A DNA stretch of 64,000 bases from Ceratorhiza oryzae-sativae. Its lineage: Eukaryota > Basidiomycota > Agaricomycetes > Cantharellales > Ceratobasidiaceae. The notes beneath the pieces are model-generated. The model did not search any database. It was not told the DNA's origin and saw only the letters and a list, made by a program, of their open reading frames with translations. Positions 1-11,863 of the stretch are shown here, piece by piece; positions within the stretch are counted from its first letter, which is position 1; each line of letters starts with the position of its first letter. The translations under genes and the position numbers were made by a program. The stretch is from the NCBI GenBank assembly GCA_030998015.1, contig JARWMV010000005.1, forward strand, positions 1-64,000. The letters run 5' to 3'.

Positions 1-546
1 TCTTATCGTTTTTGTAAATTCTTGATCTATTCTACTGACAAATTGCACGTCCAATTCGTCGTCGATTTCATCGTCTGTGATATGGGCCGTATGGTCCTCA
101 TTTCATATTTCATAAAGGACATCTAACTTTGTTAACCGAAGGGTGGTGAGGCTATATGACTTTGAAATCCTGTGGGGCCCTGCAGGAAAGAGCCGATACA
201 CCTGTCCATGATCAGCCACAAACTACCGTGTCTGGACCTCGCCACAAAAGTGGGTGGCTTGCTCCCCGTGCTTTGTTGTGTCGCTCATAAATTGGTCACA
301 GATGGAGGGGGGGGGGATATAGATAGAGACCTTTGGAAAGTTCGTTTGTGGTACCGATATCCATAGCTTCTTGCCTGCACGTTATCTGCGGGACCTTAGA
401 CATTGGAGTCCTACTCTGGCACAGCCCTCGCCTGTATAGTCGAAATGGAGAGAACAAAGCTGGAAGAAACCAGCTGGGATTGCACTCCAAATTCATCCTG
501 AAGCGAGGATAGGTATTTCTGACCTTTTCTGGCACAGCGGTTTCTA
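1..546. other. No gene recognised
   Basis: No reading frame here resembles a known family. A run of ten G lies near 305-314. The stretch ends at the TA target site of the Tc1-type transposon that follows. Confidence 0.5.
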
Positions 547-548
547 TA

Positions 549-768
549 CAGTGCACAGCAAAATGATTGCAGCACGTGACGAAAAATCGACCAATCTCAA
601 CTCTGAGGATAATTACGACACATGATGTATATACAGTAACGCGATTCGAAAGAAGTATGAAATGCGCGCGTAGCGCAAAAACAATGAGAAAAATCGATAA
701 GTGGGATCATGAGAAAAATAGGAAACAAGATCGGACTTGCTGCAATCATTTTGCATGAAGTAAGCAAC
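549..768 (+). repeat. Left 220-bp terminal inverted repeat of the Tc1-type element
   Basis: It matches the reverse complement of 2107-2326 over its full 220 bp with only scattered single-base differences, for example near 732. Long inverted ends of this kind are a known variant among Tc1-like elements. Confidence 0.93.
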
Positions 769-823
769 ACCATCTCGACTGCCAGAAAAAAATAATGAAG
801 CAGCTCACCTTCAACCAAGCCAT

Positions 824-2035
824 TTAGTACTTGGTATGAGCTCCCTTAGCTCTCACTAGCACTGCAATACGCCAAGGCATTGACTTATACAGACCACAAA
901 TATATTGAGATGGAATTTTGTACCACTGCCACTCCAGAGCCTCCCAAAGTTCCTGCCGATTTGTGGGCTGGGGGTGTTCAGCATGAATCACAGCATCAAG
1001 ATAGGACCAGACATGCTCGATCGGGTTCATATCTGGGCTATTCGATGGCCAGGGAAGGACTTGAAGCTGGCAATCAAGGAGCCACTTTTTTGTCACTCGA
1101 GCTGTGTGCTTTGGATCATTGTCTTGCTGAAAGATTATTGAGGAAGGGTGAGTACGGGATTTGAGGAGGGGGTGGAAGAATTCATTAGAAAGGATTTTGG
1201 TGTATTTGACTGCTGTCAGTGTGCCATCTATATGGTGCAATCAACCAACTTGGCCAAAGCCCGAAAATCTAGCTAGCGCGAAGTAGCTCCACCTGTCTAA
1301 GTATGCTTTTTAGCACTCACTAGGAACCAAGTAGCACACACTATTGGTGCTACCAGGGCCTCATGAGTGCTAGAAAGCATACTTAGATGCTGGGCTTCTA
1401 GTGAGTGCTAGCCAGATTTTCTGCTTTTGGCTGAGAATGCCCTCTGGTGTGATGTACCCCCAAACTATAACATGGCTGCCACCATGTTTGACAACCTGTT
1501 TGACATGCTCTGGCTTCACTGGGTTGCCAACCTTCTTATAATAGATATTTGGCCTGCCAGCTCCAAAAACAAGGCATTTGGACTCATCTGAAAAATACAC
1601 CTTGAACCAATCAACCTTGTCCCATGTTAAATGCAGCCGTCCCCAGCACAGCTGCCTCCAACGCTTCTTGTGGTTGAGGAATGGGACCCTGCATCAACGA
1701 TAGATGCAAAAACCAAGCTCATGTAATTGCTGTTGGAGCATATTGGTGCTGACATTGGGGAAAAAGTTGCACTTGAGGTCAGCCATGGTCTTCGACATGC
1801 CACAAGACATCAACAACACAGCCCAGTAACCCTCAGATTCATCCATTTTGCGTGGCCAGCCAGTACTTTTTTTGGGTGTAAATATGTTGTTGCCTCTGAG
1901 GTAGCTAGACCAGATTTGACCAACAGTAGTGTTGTGTACCCCACCCAGCCTATTTGCCACAGCAAGATCAGTCAGACCTTTCTGCTTGAGAAAGATGATG
2001 TTGGCATGCTTCGAGGGAGATATGGTGGCCACCAT
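824..2035 (-). pseudogene. Tc1-type DD34E transposase, broken
   Basis: This would be the cut-and-paste transposase of the surrounding element. Three minus-strand pieces cover it. Positions 2035-1694 encode an N-terminal helix-turn-helix region. Positions 1600-1430 contain the first catalytic Asp in the context YFSDESK. Positions 1240-824 contain the second Asp (QQDNDPKH) and, 34 residues later, the Glu of NPIEHVW, giving the DD34E signature. A frame change lies near 1694 between the first two pieces, although the protein similarity carries on across it (a Trp-rich stretch leads into YFSDE). The middle and last pieces are separated by a roughly 180-bp palindromic MITE at 1251-1432. The gene therefore cannot make an intact enzyme from this copy. 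Confidence 0.9.
1251..1432. repeat. Palindromic MITE copy 1, inside the Tc1 transposase
   Basis: The segment is a near-palindrome. It opens with GGCCAAAGCCCGAAAATCTAG and closes with the complementary CTAGCCAGATTTTC plus CTGCTTTTGGC. A paired block containing TAAGTATGCTTT lies on each arm, and the centre reads TTGGTGCTACC. It has no coding capacity and interrupts the transposase. Related copies lie at 57664-57852 and, more distantly, at 10713-10854 and 61994-62081. Confidence 0.75.
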
Positions 2036-2106
2036 AGTGCTTAAAAATTGAACAAATTTGACATAGGCAAGGAGAAGACTATTGCGGATGACTGTGGGCA
2101 GTTGAA

Positions 2107-2326
2107 GTTGCTTACTTCATGCAAAATGATTGCAGCAAGTCCAATCTTGTTTCCTATTTTTCTCATGATCCCACTTATCGATTTTTCTCATTGTTTTTGC
2201 GCTACGCGCGCATTTCATACTTCTTTCGAATCGCGTTACTGTATATACATCATGTGTCGTAATTATCCTCAGAGTTGAGATTGGTCGATTTTTCGTCACG
2301 TGCTGCAATCATTTTGCTGTGCACTG
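2107..2326 (-). repeat. Right 220-bp terminal inverted repeat of the Tc1-type element
   Basis: Mirror copy of 549-768. It ends in CACTG followed by the TA duplication at 2327-2328. Confidence 0.93.
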
Positions 2327-2328
2327 TA

Positions 2329-3078
2329 GATATCGATACTGTATATCACGCAATGCTATTGGGTCGCCTAGTGTACTGAGATAGAATAAATGAATCGATC
2401 ACTCGGGCGACGAAGTTGCTGATATTCACAGTCTGAAAATCCGATGTCGATTCACAGTAAACTAAGAGGTAAACGACGAGAATAAGAGACGGGGGTGGGG
2501 GTCTTTTATAGGCAACCCGTCGTACACATGAGTTTGAATACGGAAAATTCCAGGTAGAGACTATGAGAGTGCGAGCACATGCTCGCGAGTTAGCCGAGGT
2601 ACAAGGTCAAATCGTAGATACAAATAAGGAAGAGGGGGATGAAATATACGAACCAAAAAGGCCAAACATCCGTAAATAAGCAATAGTGAGGCTCGACGCG
2701 AATCGAGGCCTTACAAATGCACGGGCATAGCGCGGTGTGTCATTATGAGTGGTTGCCAATAGAGATGGTTTATTTTGGTTTCACTAGCCGCTCGTAGAAG
2801 CGGCTCCATGGAAGGACTTGCGTCAAATGTTTAAGCGTCGTAAGGTCCGAAATTTTACGATGGTTTCAACTCAAGTTCTATTAGAATCCACCATGTTGTC
2901 TTGAACTCTCGTCGCTCGTCACATATACGACACGAATATAGCATATGGCATCCTCTTGAGATTATACACATGTTCGATCTGAAATGCAGTATTGATTTAC
3001 TGGTCGGGATGCATGGATGATACAATATGAATAATTGATGATATCCCTAAGAGCCGGAGAAGGGGAAACCCAAAACGA
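2329..3078. other. Intergenic, no gene recognised
   Basis: This lies between the transposon and the 3' end of the GEN1-type gene. No frame shows a recognisable domain. It probably includes the 3' untranslated region of the minus-strand nuclease gene near 3000-3078. Confidence 0.5.
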
Positions 3079-6000
3079 TTAGTCCGATAATAGATCGATG
3101 ATGCTCGTCTCTGCAACGTCGTTCTTCTTGGGCTTGGGATTCCTTGAACTGGCGCGACTCGACTCAGCCGAGCTGAGGCGTGCAAGCACTTTCGGTCCCA
3201 AAAATCGGCTTCTAGCCGACCCAAGCCTGGTAGGGACTTTGGGAACTAAATCTGCTGGCAGTATTGTGAAGCTATCGTCAGAACTGCTCCCAAGATCAAT
3301 CACAGTATCGGCAACATGTTTAAGAGCCACATTGCTTTTGATCGAGCTTGAGCTCGCTATGGCACACAAGCGGGGCGTGCTTGAAGTGGAGGGTTTGGAT
3401 AGAGGTTGCTTGGCAACATGCTTTGACCGCTTCTCGCCCTCCGAGGTTGATGGTTGGCTCAGGGAATGTTCACGGGACTTTAGGGCAACCTTGCAAGCCG
3501 TAACGGCTTGCTGATCCCCTGCTCGTTCGGGTGTTTTGCGTTTTGCTGGGGGTATCAGAGGTGCAGAGTCGAGGATCTCAATTTCAGACCCGCTACTAGA
3601 TTGAGAGCGGGTTGCAGGTCGACCAGTAGGAACAATGGTTTTCGATGTAGGTCTGCGAGTGATCGTTACGGTGTTATCTGCTTCAGACCCAGAAGACGCT
3701 CGGGGGGAAGTATGACTACGACTCCGCCTTGGTGATTTACGTTCTCCAGCCTCACTGGTCTCCGAGCCCGTGTCTGGATCCGGAGCAGAATGCTTCTTTG
3801 GTCGAGCAAGCAACGTGCGAAAGCTCACATCTTCGAGTTCGGATGAATCACTGGTTCTTCCGGCGCGCCTAGTGTTGCGGCGCGGAGGTGAAGGGACATC
3901 GACAACTCCTGGTATTCGCACACCATGCTTTCCAGTTGTGGTCAATACTCTAGGCGAGGGCGGTCGGACTTTGCTTGGACGGTCTTGTACAGGTGGGGGC
4001 ACGAGTTCTGGTGACGAACCTCGTCCTGGCTGGACTAGGGGAGAGGATAATCGGTCAAGTGTCTTCCGAGATCCAGGGCTTGGAGAAGGGGGTCTAGTAC
4101 GACCAAGGGGTAGAGGTTTGGTCGTTCGTGAACCTGAATCTGCAGGAGCTGGCTTTGACTTGGTTGATGCGTATTTCGATGGGCCAGCCAAGGCGCGAGT
4201 AGTTGATTCAGTCTCATCTCCACTAAGCGTAACGACTCGGGAAGCACTCTTTTGTTTATCGGTTATCTTCATTTCATGAGTTGAACGCTTGTTGGGCCGA
4301 GATTTCAGAACAGCTTTCGGAGGCGGTTCGCATGGCGGTGATCCTCGAGAGGTCGTACACCGAACTACCAGCAGGTCCCCGATCTCGTCGCCGCTCAGAG
4401 TGGCAGGTAGCGCTCTCGATTTCTCATTTTGCTTTGTTTTCGTTTTGGTGCTAGCCCCTCCCTTCTTGCCTGTCCCAGTTTCAGAATCCTTAGACCGCTT
4501 GCGCCGAGTTGTGGAGCCCGTATCGGGTTTGGTTCTCGACTTGGATTTTGTACCCCTTTCCTTCCAAGCGCGAATGAGCTCAGGGTGGACCATTTCGACT
4601 AATTCAGCTGGAACCCAAACTCGAACTGGCGCAGCCGGGTCAACCATCTTTAAACGCCGTGGTGCTCCTTCCTCGTCGCCATTATCGTTGTCTTCGTCTT
4701 CATCTCCATCCACTTTAGGTGTACCCTCCATATCGAACATAGTTCCTGCCAACAGCGCTGGATCTCGAGTCCCCAAGAGTTCGCGGACCGCCAGTCGAGC
4801 AAGATGCTTGGGCGCAACCTCCACTCGAAGCTCCCGAAGCCCATCTGTGGACGCATGCTCTCGCTCGCCTTTGACTGCTTGTAAGAGTTGCCGAGTATCC
4901 ACCTGGTCTCCTTCCATTGAGATCGTTCGCCTAGCCTTGGGGGTTTCATCTCCACCTCTTCGTTCCCTCCGAGTCAAGCCAGACTCAGGTTCAGAGTCGG
5001 ATTCCGAGTCGGAATCATCGCCGCCTCCGAAGTGTTTGTTCACAAGCCGTCTAGGAGTACCAGGTACAATAGTTTCCACACTCTTGCGAGTCGGCGTGGA
5101 TGGCCTCGGTGTGACTGCACGAGATTCTGCTTCTCGTATCCGCTCTTGTTCCATGACTGCCCTGCGTAGAACGCGTAAAACGACGGCCGGCCAAAGAAGC
5201 GTACGAAATCGAAGCTGGATAATTTCGCGAATACCCCATTCAAAATATTGTTCGCAGATCCGTCCTAGCGCACCGAGAGCGAGTTCGCCGGTCCATCCGA
5301 TTCGCACATCCGAAGTCAACCCGCCCGATCCGACAGTGTTCGCTGTGAGGGCCATGGCCTTCTTTTTAGACCTTGAGTTAGAGGCAGTAGAATGTTGAGA
5401 AGAAGTAATAACGGAGCCCTGACTAGCGGGAAAGTCATCATCAAGGTATTTGGGTGCTGTTTCCGAAGCAAAGGCCCTTTCGGAAGTCCAAGGAGCACAG
5501 TACTCTTGCAAAACTGTCAAATCGGGAAAGTCGCTGGCAGCAATTCCGGCAGCCAGAGCAGGTTGGCGCCGTGCGGGGGGTTTCTTGGCCTTCGCCTTAC
5601 CGGAGGCTTTCTTGGACTTTTGCTGGTTGCCGCTGATACTTGTCGCACTCCGTTGACTCGCAGATATGGGCTCGCCTTGGCTTGCGGTAATGGCTGTATC
5701 TTGACTCTCCTGGTCATCATCTTCACCCTCAAATCCCTCCTCCGCTGTCGCGCACCCAGATCGCAGCGCCTCAACAACCGCCTCTTTCCAAGCGGGGACA
5801 TAATCAGCGAATCGCTCTGGGGAAAGAGTCTGAAAAGCCTCTAGCAGCTCGTCACCGAGTCCAAGTTGTGCAAGTGCCAGCGCAGTTTTAGGGCCACATC
5901 GTTTGGCGCCCTGCAGCCAGAGAACGGCGTTACCAAAATATATCAATAAGCTTTTTCAGGAACCTTGGTAGTAGGGGGATCGACGCACGCTGTCGTAGTC

Positions 6001-7008
6001 TCCTCCACTGAGCAGCCCAATTAAGATCATTCCACCTCGGGTTAATCGGCAAGCAGGATCCTTCTCAATATCCTCGGCTCGGTAAACCATGACGTGCATC
6101 CCATCATCTTTACCCTGCTGATTCAAAACAGGGTTTGAGCGGTTGCCGGATAGCGTGCCTGAGGGGCTGTGGTTGGGACAAGAGGCAAGGAAGGGAAACG
6201 GAGTGAGATCTGGTAAGATTGGGATGTAACATTAACAGACGTACTTGCGAATGACTACTCTGGCTCCGAACAAAAAGTTATCGACATCGTCGGAAAGAAT
6301 CGCATCAATGACGCCAATATTATTCAAATACGCAAGCTCGGCCTCGGCCTCGCCCGGAGCCTAGAGAAAACAGTCAGGTGAAGTTCAGTGCCAGAAAGAA
6401 ATACTATACAGTTCGCCACTCGAACCCAAACGCAGAAATCATATTCTTCATCCCAGGCGCAAGAGAGTTCATTCTCGTATTGATCGTCTTCCCCCTACAG
6501 AGAAGTATAAGTCAGACTGTCCACTTTGCAAAATGGAACAGCCAAACCGTTTGGTTTTAGGGCGTTGTGGACCATCAAAAACAAATAATGGACAGAATGT
6601 GAAAGTTGCGAGTTTAGCCAAGCTTCATCGAACCATTAGTTCGACGACGACTCCGAGGTCTGATCACATACCGAAAGAATAGTGTGCGAAGCTCTGGATT
6701 TTCTCCTTCTCGCCCGTACGCAGCATGAAAGAACCATATGGACGCATCGATTCCTATTCTCAGTGCCCTAGGATGGGGGGTATTTTTAGGCAAACCTAGC
6801 GAGGGCTGTCAGCGAATACCGGCAAAGACAGTCACATAACCCGTACCTTGCAGAGAATTGACAGCAGGATCTCTACGAAATCCTTGCATAGCAAGTTGAG
6901 CAAGAGCCTCGGGTTTTCCAGTATGCCTAATGAGCTGCTTCAAGATAGGTTTTTATACAGCTTGTGCTCACACCATATACTCACGTCCCATAAGCCCGGA
7001 ACACCCAT
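3079..7008 (-). CDS. GEN1: GEN1/Yen1-type Holliday-junction resolvase (XPG/Rad2 family)
   Basis: The gene encodes a structure-selective nuclease that resolves four-way DNA junctions. The model has eight exons: 6985-7008, 6847-6937, 6672-6795, 6548-6622, 6410-6494, 6245-6360, 5989-6166 and 3079-5910. All phases agree and give 1174 aa. It starts MGVPGLWD, the conserved XPG N-terminus whose alpha-amino group approaches DNA. Metal-binding acidic residues are visible: D55 (GIDASIW), D96 (FVFDG), E137 and E139 (PGEAEAE), the Asp cluster near 157-160 (SDDVD) and D228 (GGDYD). The helix-two-turn-helix starts at GAKRCGPKTALA, residues 232-243. A WTGELALGAL segment further on resembles the GEN1 chromo-like region. 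The last ~600 residues are Ser/Thr/Arg/Lys-rich and look disordered. The protein ends SIIDLLSD and has an earlier VIDLGSSSD, both like SUMO-interaction motifs. The family assignment is strong; the tail is inferred only from composition. Confidence 0.93.
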
Positions 7009-7505
7009 GTTTAATCGCCAGGTAAACCAAGAGGTATTATATCTATGCTATCCAGGTATTCCTTCAGGTAGCCTTCAATTTCTCTACAGTAAGGTGCTGA
7101 ATCAAGACCTCATCAAACCTAGGAGTGCAGAGCCTAACGCGATGAAGGTGGAAAACAAAAACGGTGATTGATACCACGTGACCCGACGCGTCTCGGGGAG
7201 ATTGACACCACCGATCATGGCTGATCGGCGCTTGGTGCAGCCTCCATCATGACAGAGCAAAAAGCCTACAAAGCACGCTCGAATTTTAAAACTAATTGAA
7301 TTCTCGCCGTCCTAGTCACTTCTGGCCACGGTTCATCTCCAGAGGCCTGCCTCGCGCCCAGGTTGACGTAGATATCGCTGGCCAAGAGCTTTTACTTTCC
7401 CAAAAGGCAGCTTAAGGCTGAAGAATGAATGGAGTGACGGGTCTAGGGTGCTCCTAAGAGTGAATTCATTATGTTTGCTTACACTTGGGGAAACTATACA
7501 AAAGA
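7009..7505. other. Intergenic, upstream of the GEN1-type gene
   Basis: No gene was recognised. The part next to 7008 should hold the nuclease promoter; no clear TATA box was seen. Confidence 0.4.
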
Positions 7506-8060
7506 CTACTCGACATCACAACCGACATCTTCACATATCTCAACATTCTGGTTCTGAGCAAAAGCAAGCTCGTCATCTTCATCCACTGACTCATCAACAT
7601 AGTAGGCAAATTCCTCCTCGTTCTTGTTGTGCCGACCGAAAATACATATGCGACCTTTTCTGTTGAAATCCTTTCCGCAACATTCGAACCCCAACCATAA
7701 CTCGTCTTCACCACCTCGCGCGACCCCCCTCCGTGTCGGAGTGAGGAAGCTGGCACTCATACCAGCCGTTCCAGGGCTCGAGGTATGATTCACAGCATCG
7801 GACGCAATGAATTTCGGGCTCGAAATCTTCTATGCTTCGGCTAGGAGAGACTTGAGTTGAGTTCTTCAACCGTTGCGTAATCCAGACTACTGGCCAAAGT
7901 TTCTATAACAGCAGACTCGCCCGATTGCTTCAGGAAAGACCGCAGAAGCTTCCTATCAGCTTTAGTATCGGCAGGAGTAACACCCGCTTGGAGCTTTCTT
8001 TTCCAGGAAGAGAGAAAAGGGTTTCAAATAACCCAAAGTCAAGAAATCGTCACAGATGTA
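7506..8060 (-). pseudogene. Decayed gene for a Cys-rich protein of unknown function
   Basis: Minus-strand coding-like sequence runs in three frames. Near 8010-7870 a helical segment reads KLLRSFLKQSGESAVIETLA. It is followed, in another frame, by EPEIHCVRCCESYLEPWNGW (about 7830-7770) and, in a third frame, by an acidic part ending at the stop at 7506, which contains LGFECCGKDF and ICIFGRH. The spaced Cys/His residues suggest metal binding. No 40-nt or longer intron restores one frame across both breaks, so I read it as a degraded gene. It could also be an intact gene with sequence errors. I do not recognise a named family. Confidence 0.4.
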
Positions 8061-8855
8061 CTTTGTGCGCCCACTCAGGGCGTGAAATCCATCTATATGT
8101 TTTATTCTGAAATAATTCGTGAATAAACGAGGAGGAACGCAGCTGGGTGATACGAGGCTGTGGAATCCAGCAAGCTTGTTCTAGTTCGGATATATTGCGT
8201 CGTGTTTGGCCATGTGGCAACCGATGACGCCGAACAAGCGGGTCTACCTCCCGCCCATTCTGTTTTGTCACTGGGACAAACCTGAATCCCAACTGAGCAT
8301 GTACTTCTAAATTTGAGATTAATACATCGCGCTTTTCACTTGCGTCTGACTGTACTGAGGGACATCGTCGTGGGGTACCATGTTTCGGATTGATTACCTC
8401 TTAGATCGAAGCCCCTACAAACACCCGCTTCCCAAAGGATATAAAAGTCATGTTTATCGAGCATACGGAAGCGGCAATGTTCTCTCTCCCCAACTCCAGT
8501 GAGTTTCTCCTTGGACGGGGGGCATAAATCGTCCATGAGGAAGCATTGCTGTAATACAGGCGCCGAGAGAGCTGCTTGAGGAAGACTATATTATTACCCC
8601 GGTAAATTCATTATTTGCTTATAACACGCACGTTACAAACCCATTAGGATAGTGGGGTGTATTTTTTTCCTGCTACCTCTTCGACGCTGGGATGCAGAAC
8701 GCCCTGCGCTCGATATAGCAAAAGTAAATCCATATGATTGTATAAAGTTCAACCTCGCAGTAAGCCCCTATCTTTCATGACTACATAGATACGTTTGTTA
8801 AAAAACGGTACAATTTTTTGTTCTAACGAGGTAGATCTGCGCATTCGGACACAAT
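8061..8855. other. No convincing gene
   Basis: Two short minus-strand frames (8050-8292 and 8336-8536) may be leftovers of upstream exons of the decayed gene to the left. They show no recognisable domain. The stretch 8640-8855 is AT-rich and without coding signal. Confidence 0.4.
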
Positions 8856-9198
8856 CTAGCCGTATCGGCAGTTGCAGTCGCAAGCACCCTGGGAGCACTG
8901 TGGGGGATGTCTAGTCTAAGGGTGTTCACCAACACGTAAAGTTAATTAACAAACCTTGCTACCATCACAATGCAAATATCCTAAATATGTTATCTGAGTT
9001 AGCTCGCCATGCCTTTAGCTTGAACTCCGGTAAGAAACAGCTCGCACCATTGCATGAAGCTTGTTTGCAGCACCAAGCCACACAATCCGATGGACATGCA
9101 CGAACGGTTAGGTCGTTCAATGCGCCTTCTGGGGTAGGCGAAGCGACCACAAGGGCTGTATATGCTAATACAACAAATGTAATGGGAGTAAAGCGCAT
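8856..9198 (-). CDS. Small secreted cysteine-rich protein 1
   Basis: The gene has three exons (9048-9198, 8955-8980, 8856-8897) with good GT-AG boundaries and consistent phase, giving 72 aa. An N-terminal signal peptide is visible (MRFTPITFVVLAYTALVVAS, then PTPEG), so the product should be secreted. The mature part has ten cysteines: C-x3-C-x3-CC-x4-C-x5-C-x4-C-x4-C-x-C-x-C, ending RYG. The crowded CxCxC end resembles disulfide-rich defensin-like or effector-like peptides, but no family can be named from sequence alone. An upstream ATG at 9327 in the same frame would only add a non-signal extension, so the 9198 start is preferred. A paralogue with the same intron positions lies at 11864-12216 on the same strand. 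Confidence 0.75.
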
Positions 9199-10712
9199 GG
9201 TAATTGAATAGCTGGTGCGAATTCGGTTGGCCTTGGATGCCCGCATTCGTGGGATCTTATATAGTCGGCATCTTACCTGTGCGTGCCCTAAATCCTCAAG
9301 CAGTACTCCCGGCAGGCAGGCGGGCATTGTGACTCCTCCGTCAATCCGTCAATCCAGTAACCAAATTCTTTTACCAGTGTACTTCTGAGATGTGAACTCC
9401 AAAGAACGAAGCTCCTAATCGGTCATCAGAACTACTTCTTCTTCTGAGGAAATTCCGTCACATGAGAGCAAGTACACATGCTGTGCCTTGAGGAACTGAT
9501 GCGGAGGTTCTAATGTGATACTCCACGCCAAGAAGGCCGAATGTTCGCCGGCGATTCTTGATATTAGAATAATTAGAATCTTTGCTTCTATGATGCAACA
9601 ATATATTTGCTTGATTCTTGGTTTCGCAGAGTGCTTGCGGCCTGTCAGCTGTACGAAAAAAACGATTTACATGCTAGACCCGCGAACTGTAGGCTACGTT
9701 TCTCATGACCGCTACTTCTGAGTAATTTGCAATTGAGCGGGGCCACGCACCGGAATCAATGGCTCTGAGCGGATCTCGTGATCTAGTGTAACCACTGGGG
9801 CGCTTTGCATTATCATTATAACGACCGGCGCCGACAACAATTGGCCGTACGCATGCCGTCGCAATACCAGTAGGACTGTACAAACTCGATGCTAAAACCA
9901 GGCTGGTGTCTCTCGTCTCGTTGTGGTCGCATGGCGACAAGTGGAGAGTTTATACACTACATGTGTGGCATTCATGCAGTCCTTGAGGGTACCCGGTAAA
10001 TGTGGGGGACGCCGAGGCCTCGAAAGGAGGTAAAGTGGTGACCGACGCCCGACCTCGAGCGTGACTCGCAGGGCGGGTTAGACATCTCAAGGGGATCGTG
10101 GGAGTCACTTGAGGAAACTTCACTGGGAGGGTGGTGGGACAGAAAAGGAGTACGAGGCCAGGCTGTTTACTCTTTTGCGAGTCAGCCAGAAAACGAGCAA
10201 CGAGTGTGAATAAACGAACGAGGACTAAGACACATGGAGAGTTACCGACGCATATAAGCGATCGGTACTGTGCAGCCAAGCCACCTATACGTGCTGAATA
10301 AGCGCAAAGTCGGCCGTGCGATCGCATGTAAATGTCTGCGTCTCAATCGCCGGCGCTTGTCTGATTTCAATATTGCTTGTGCTCCTCCGCAGGTGCTGTC
10401 TCGCCAGCTCACATTGGCCGTACGTCAGGAAGGCTATAAAACTTGATATATATATACAGTAGAATTATTTTTACTACATCCTGAACTTGCCAGTTATTCA
10501 CTGTACTTGACATTGTGAAAGTGCACTGTAGCCTTCGCACTGGCAGAAAGCGAACCCATGGTACTCTAAACAAGGTAAGGAGACCTTTTCGAAGTTCCTT
10601 GAATTGGAGAAGCCCGTGCTTAATCAATGCGTATTTATTGAATTACCCGTAAATAGATCCCTAATGTCTTCGCGTTGGAGCAAAAATTGAAAAGGCTTCA
10701 GCGACTGCCTCT
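9199..10712. other. Intergenic, no gene recognised
   Basis: Several short frames exist, the longest being 9950-10327 on the minus strand. None shows a domain, signal peptide or intron pattern that I can support. A stretch of alternating TA lies near 10445-10460. Confidence 0.4.
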
Positions 10713-10854
10713 GCCAAATGCCGCATTGCTAGTTAGAGCTAGTTAGAGCACTTTGTCTAACTAAGCTAATCGAGCGCTGGTAGCACGTGCTAACTCGATG
10801 TGCTCGTTCGGCTGAGCTAGAGCCGGGGTTCTAACTAGCAAATCGGCTTTTCGC
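10713..10854. repeat. Palindromic MITE, related family
   Basis: A 25-bp end beginning GCCAAATGCCGC and running into TTGCTAGTTAGA is mirrored at the other end by TCTAACTAGCAA running out through GGCTTTTCGCC. The internal part again holds a GGTAGCAC-type core like that of the copies at 1251 and 57664. There is no coding content. Confidence 0.65.
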
Positions 10855-11863
10855 CTAGTCCGCTTTTGAAGAAGCTGATTGCCTCTCGGGCAAGTACGAT
10901 GCACCCCTTACCCGCACGCTGTTATGAGGGAGGCGCAACGGTTAACCCCTAGGAGAGAGCCTAGAGAGCGATGTGTTGCATATGTTGTCGCCTTCTCAGG
11001 CCGCATATTCAGCGCATAGAGGGGACGGAATTGGGGGTTATGAGTGTGGCGTAAACCACTGGACACGTAATAGCTAGGGTATGTGTTATTTGGTCATTGC
11101 AGGAGATCATGTGCAGGTGGTTTGTTGTAGGGCTGGTTGTCGACTAGCCAGTGTGCCAATACTAGGGAACGGGGGACGCACGGCAGACACGATAAACAGT
11201 ACAACGTCCACCCCCACAAAATTGCGGAGTAGCAAATGGGTGAGATGATGCGCAACCAAGATACAGACCAAGCTCGTACTGTTGGAGTTCGATTATTATG
11301 GCGCTGATGAGGCACACCTGACTCGAGAATCCCTCAGGTGGTTATATTAGTTTGTATCTCCCAACGTCTGGAACGAGCAATTTTCTGGAGCTCCTAGATA
11401 AGCTGGTTTCGAGGCGATGGCTGCAATTGATTGGGTTGCTTTTCCGTCGAAAATTAGACCAAAGCTGAGGAGCACGTCACTACCTGGTTTTTGTTGTGTA
11501 GCATCGGTACCGACGGCGATTTTATACATCGCGGTCTGGGTCTCTTTTCGCACGGATGAAGCTGGTTTTGCATTGATGGTAAACAAAAAAAGATGTCCCG
11601 GACCGCAGATTCCTGCACCTGAGGTTTTCAAGTATGTTCATCGAAAATGCAATATTTGCACGAAGCCGAACTGATATTCTACGTTCTAAATATCCCCTGT
11701 CGGGCTTTCGCACCTCTCGGACACGGAGTAAATACACTTTGATTGATCAAGGTTACTTGCTGGCCGTGACAAAAAGGTCAACCGGGCTGCCAACCAATCA
11801 CCAGCAACGACCTTGCGTTTGGAGTCGTCTGGAGAGATTTAGAGTAGACTTACAATAACTATA
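10855..11863. other. No confident gene; one possible exon at 11347-11631 (minus)
   Basis: A 94-aa minus-strand frame at 11347-11631 has a plausible amino-acid mix and ends in LGDTN. I see no start, intron or domain that would make it a gene with confidence. It could be the last exon of an unrecognised gene. The rest shows nothing. Confidence 0.3.

Larger units (their letters stand above)
549..2326 (-). mobile_element. Tc1/mariner-type DNA transposon, 1.78 kb
   Basis: The element is bounded by inverted repeats that begin CAGTGCACAGC and is flanked on both sides by TA (547-548 and 2327-2328), the target duplication expected of Tc1/mariner transposons. The transposase reads on the minus strand between the inverted ends. 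It is inactive as written: a frame change lies near 1694 and a MITE sits in the catalytic domain. The two inverted ends remain nearly identical, which suggests the element is not very old. Confidence 0.93.

Noticed and set aside
4289..5398. Long plus-strand frame of 369 aa opposite the GEN1 tail
   Set aside because: It is the mirror of the Ser/Arg-rich tail of the minus-strand nuclease; composition is a by-product and no domain is present.
9950..10327. 125-aa minus-strand frame
   Set aside because: No domain, signal peptide, intron support or neighbour context.
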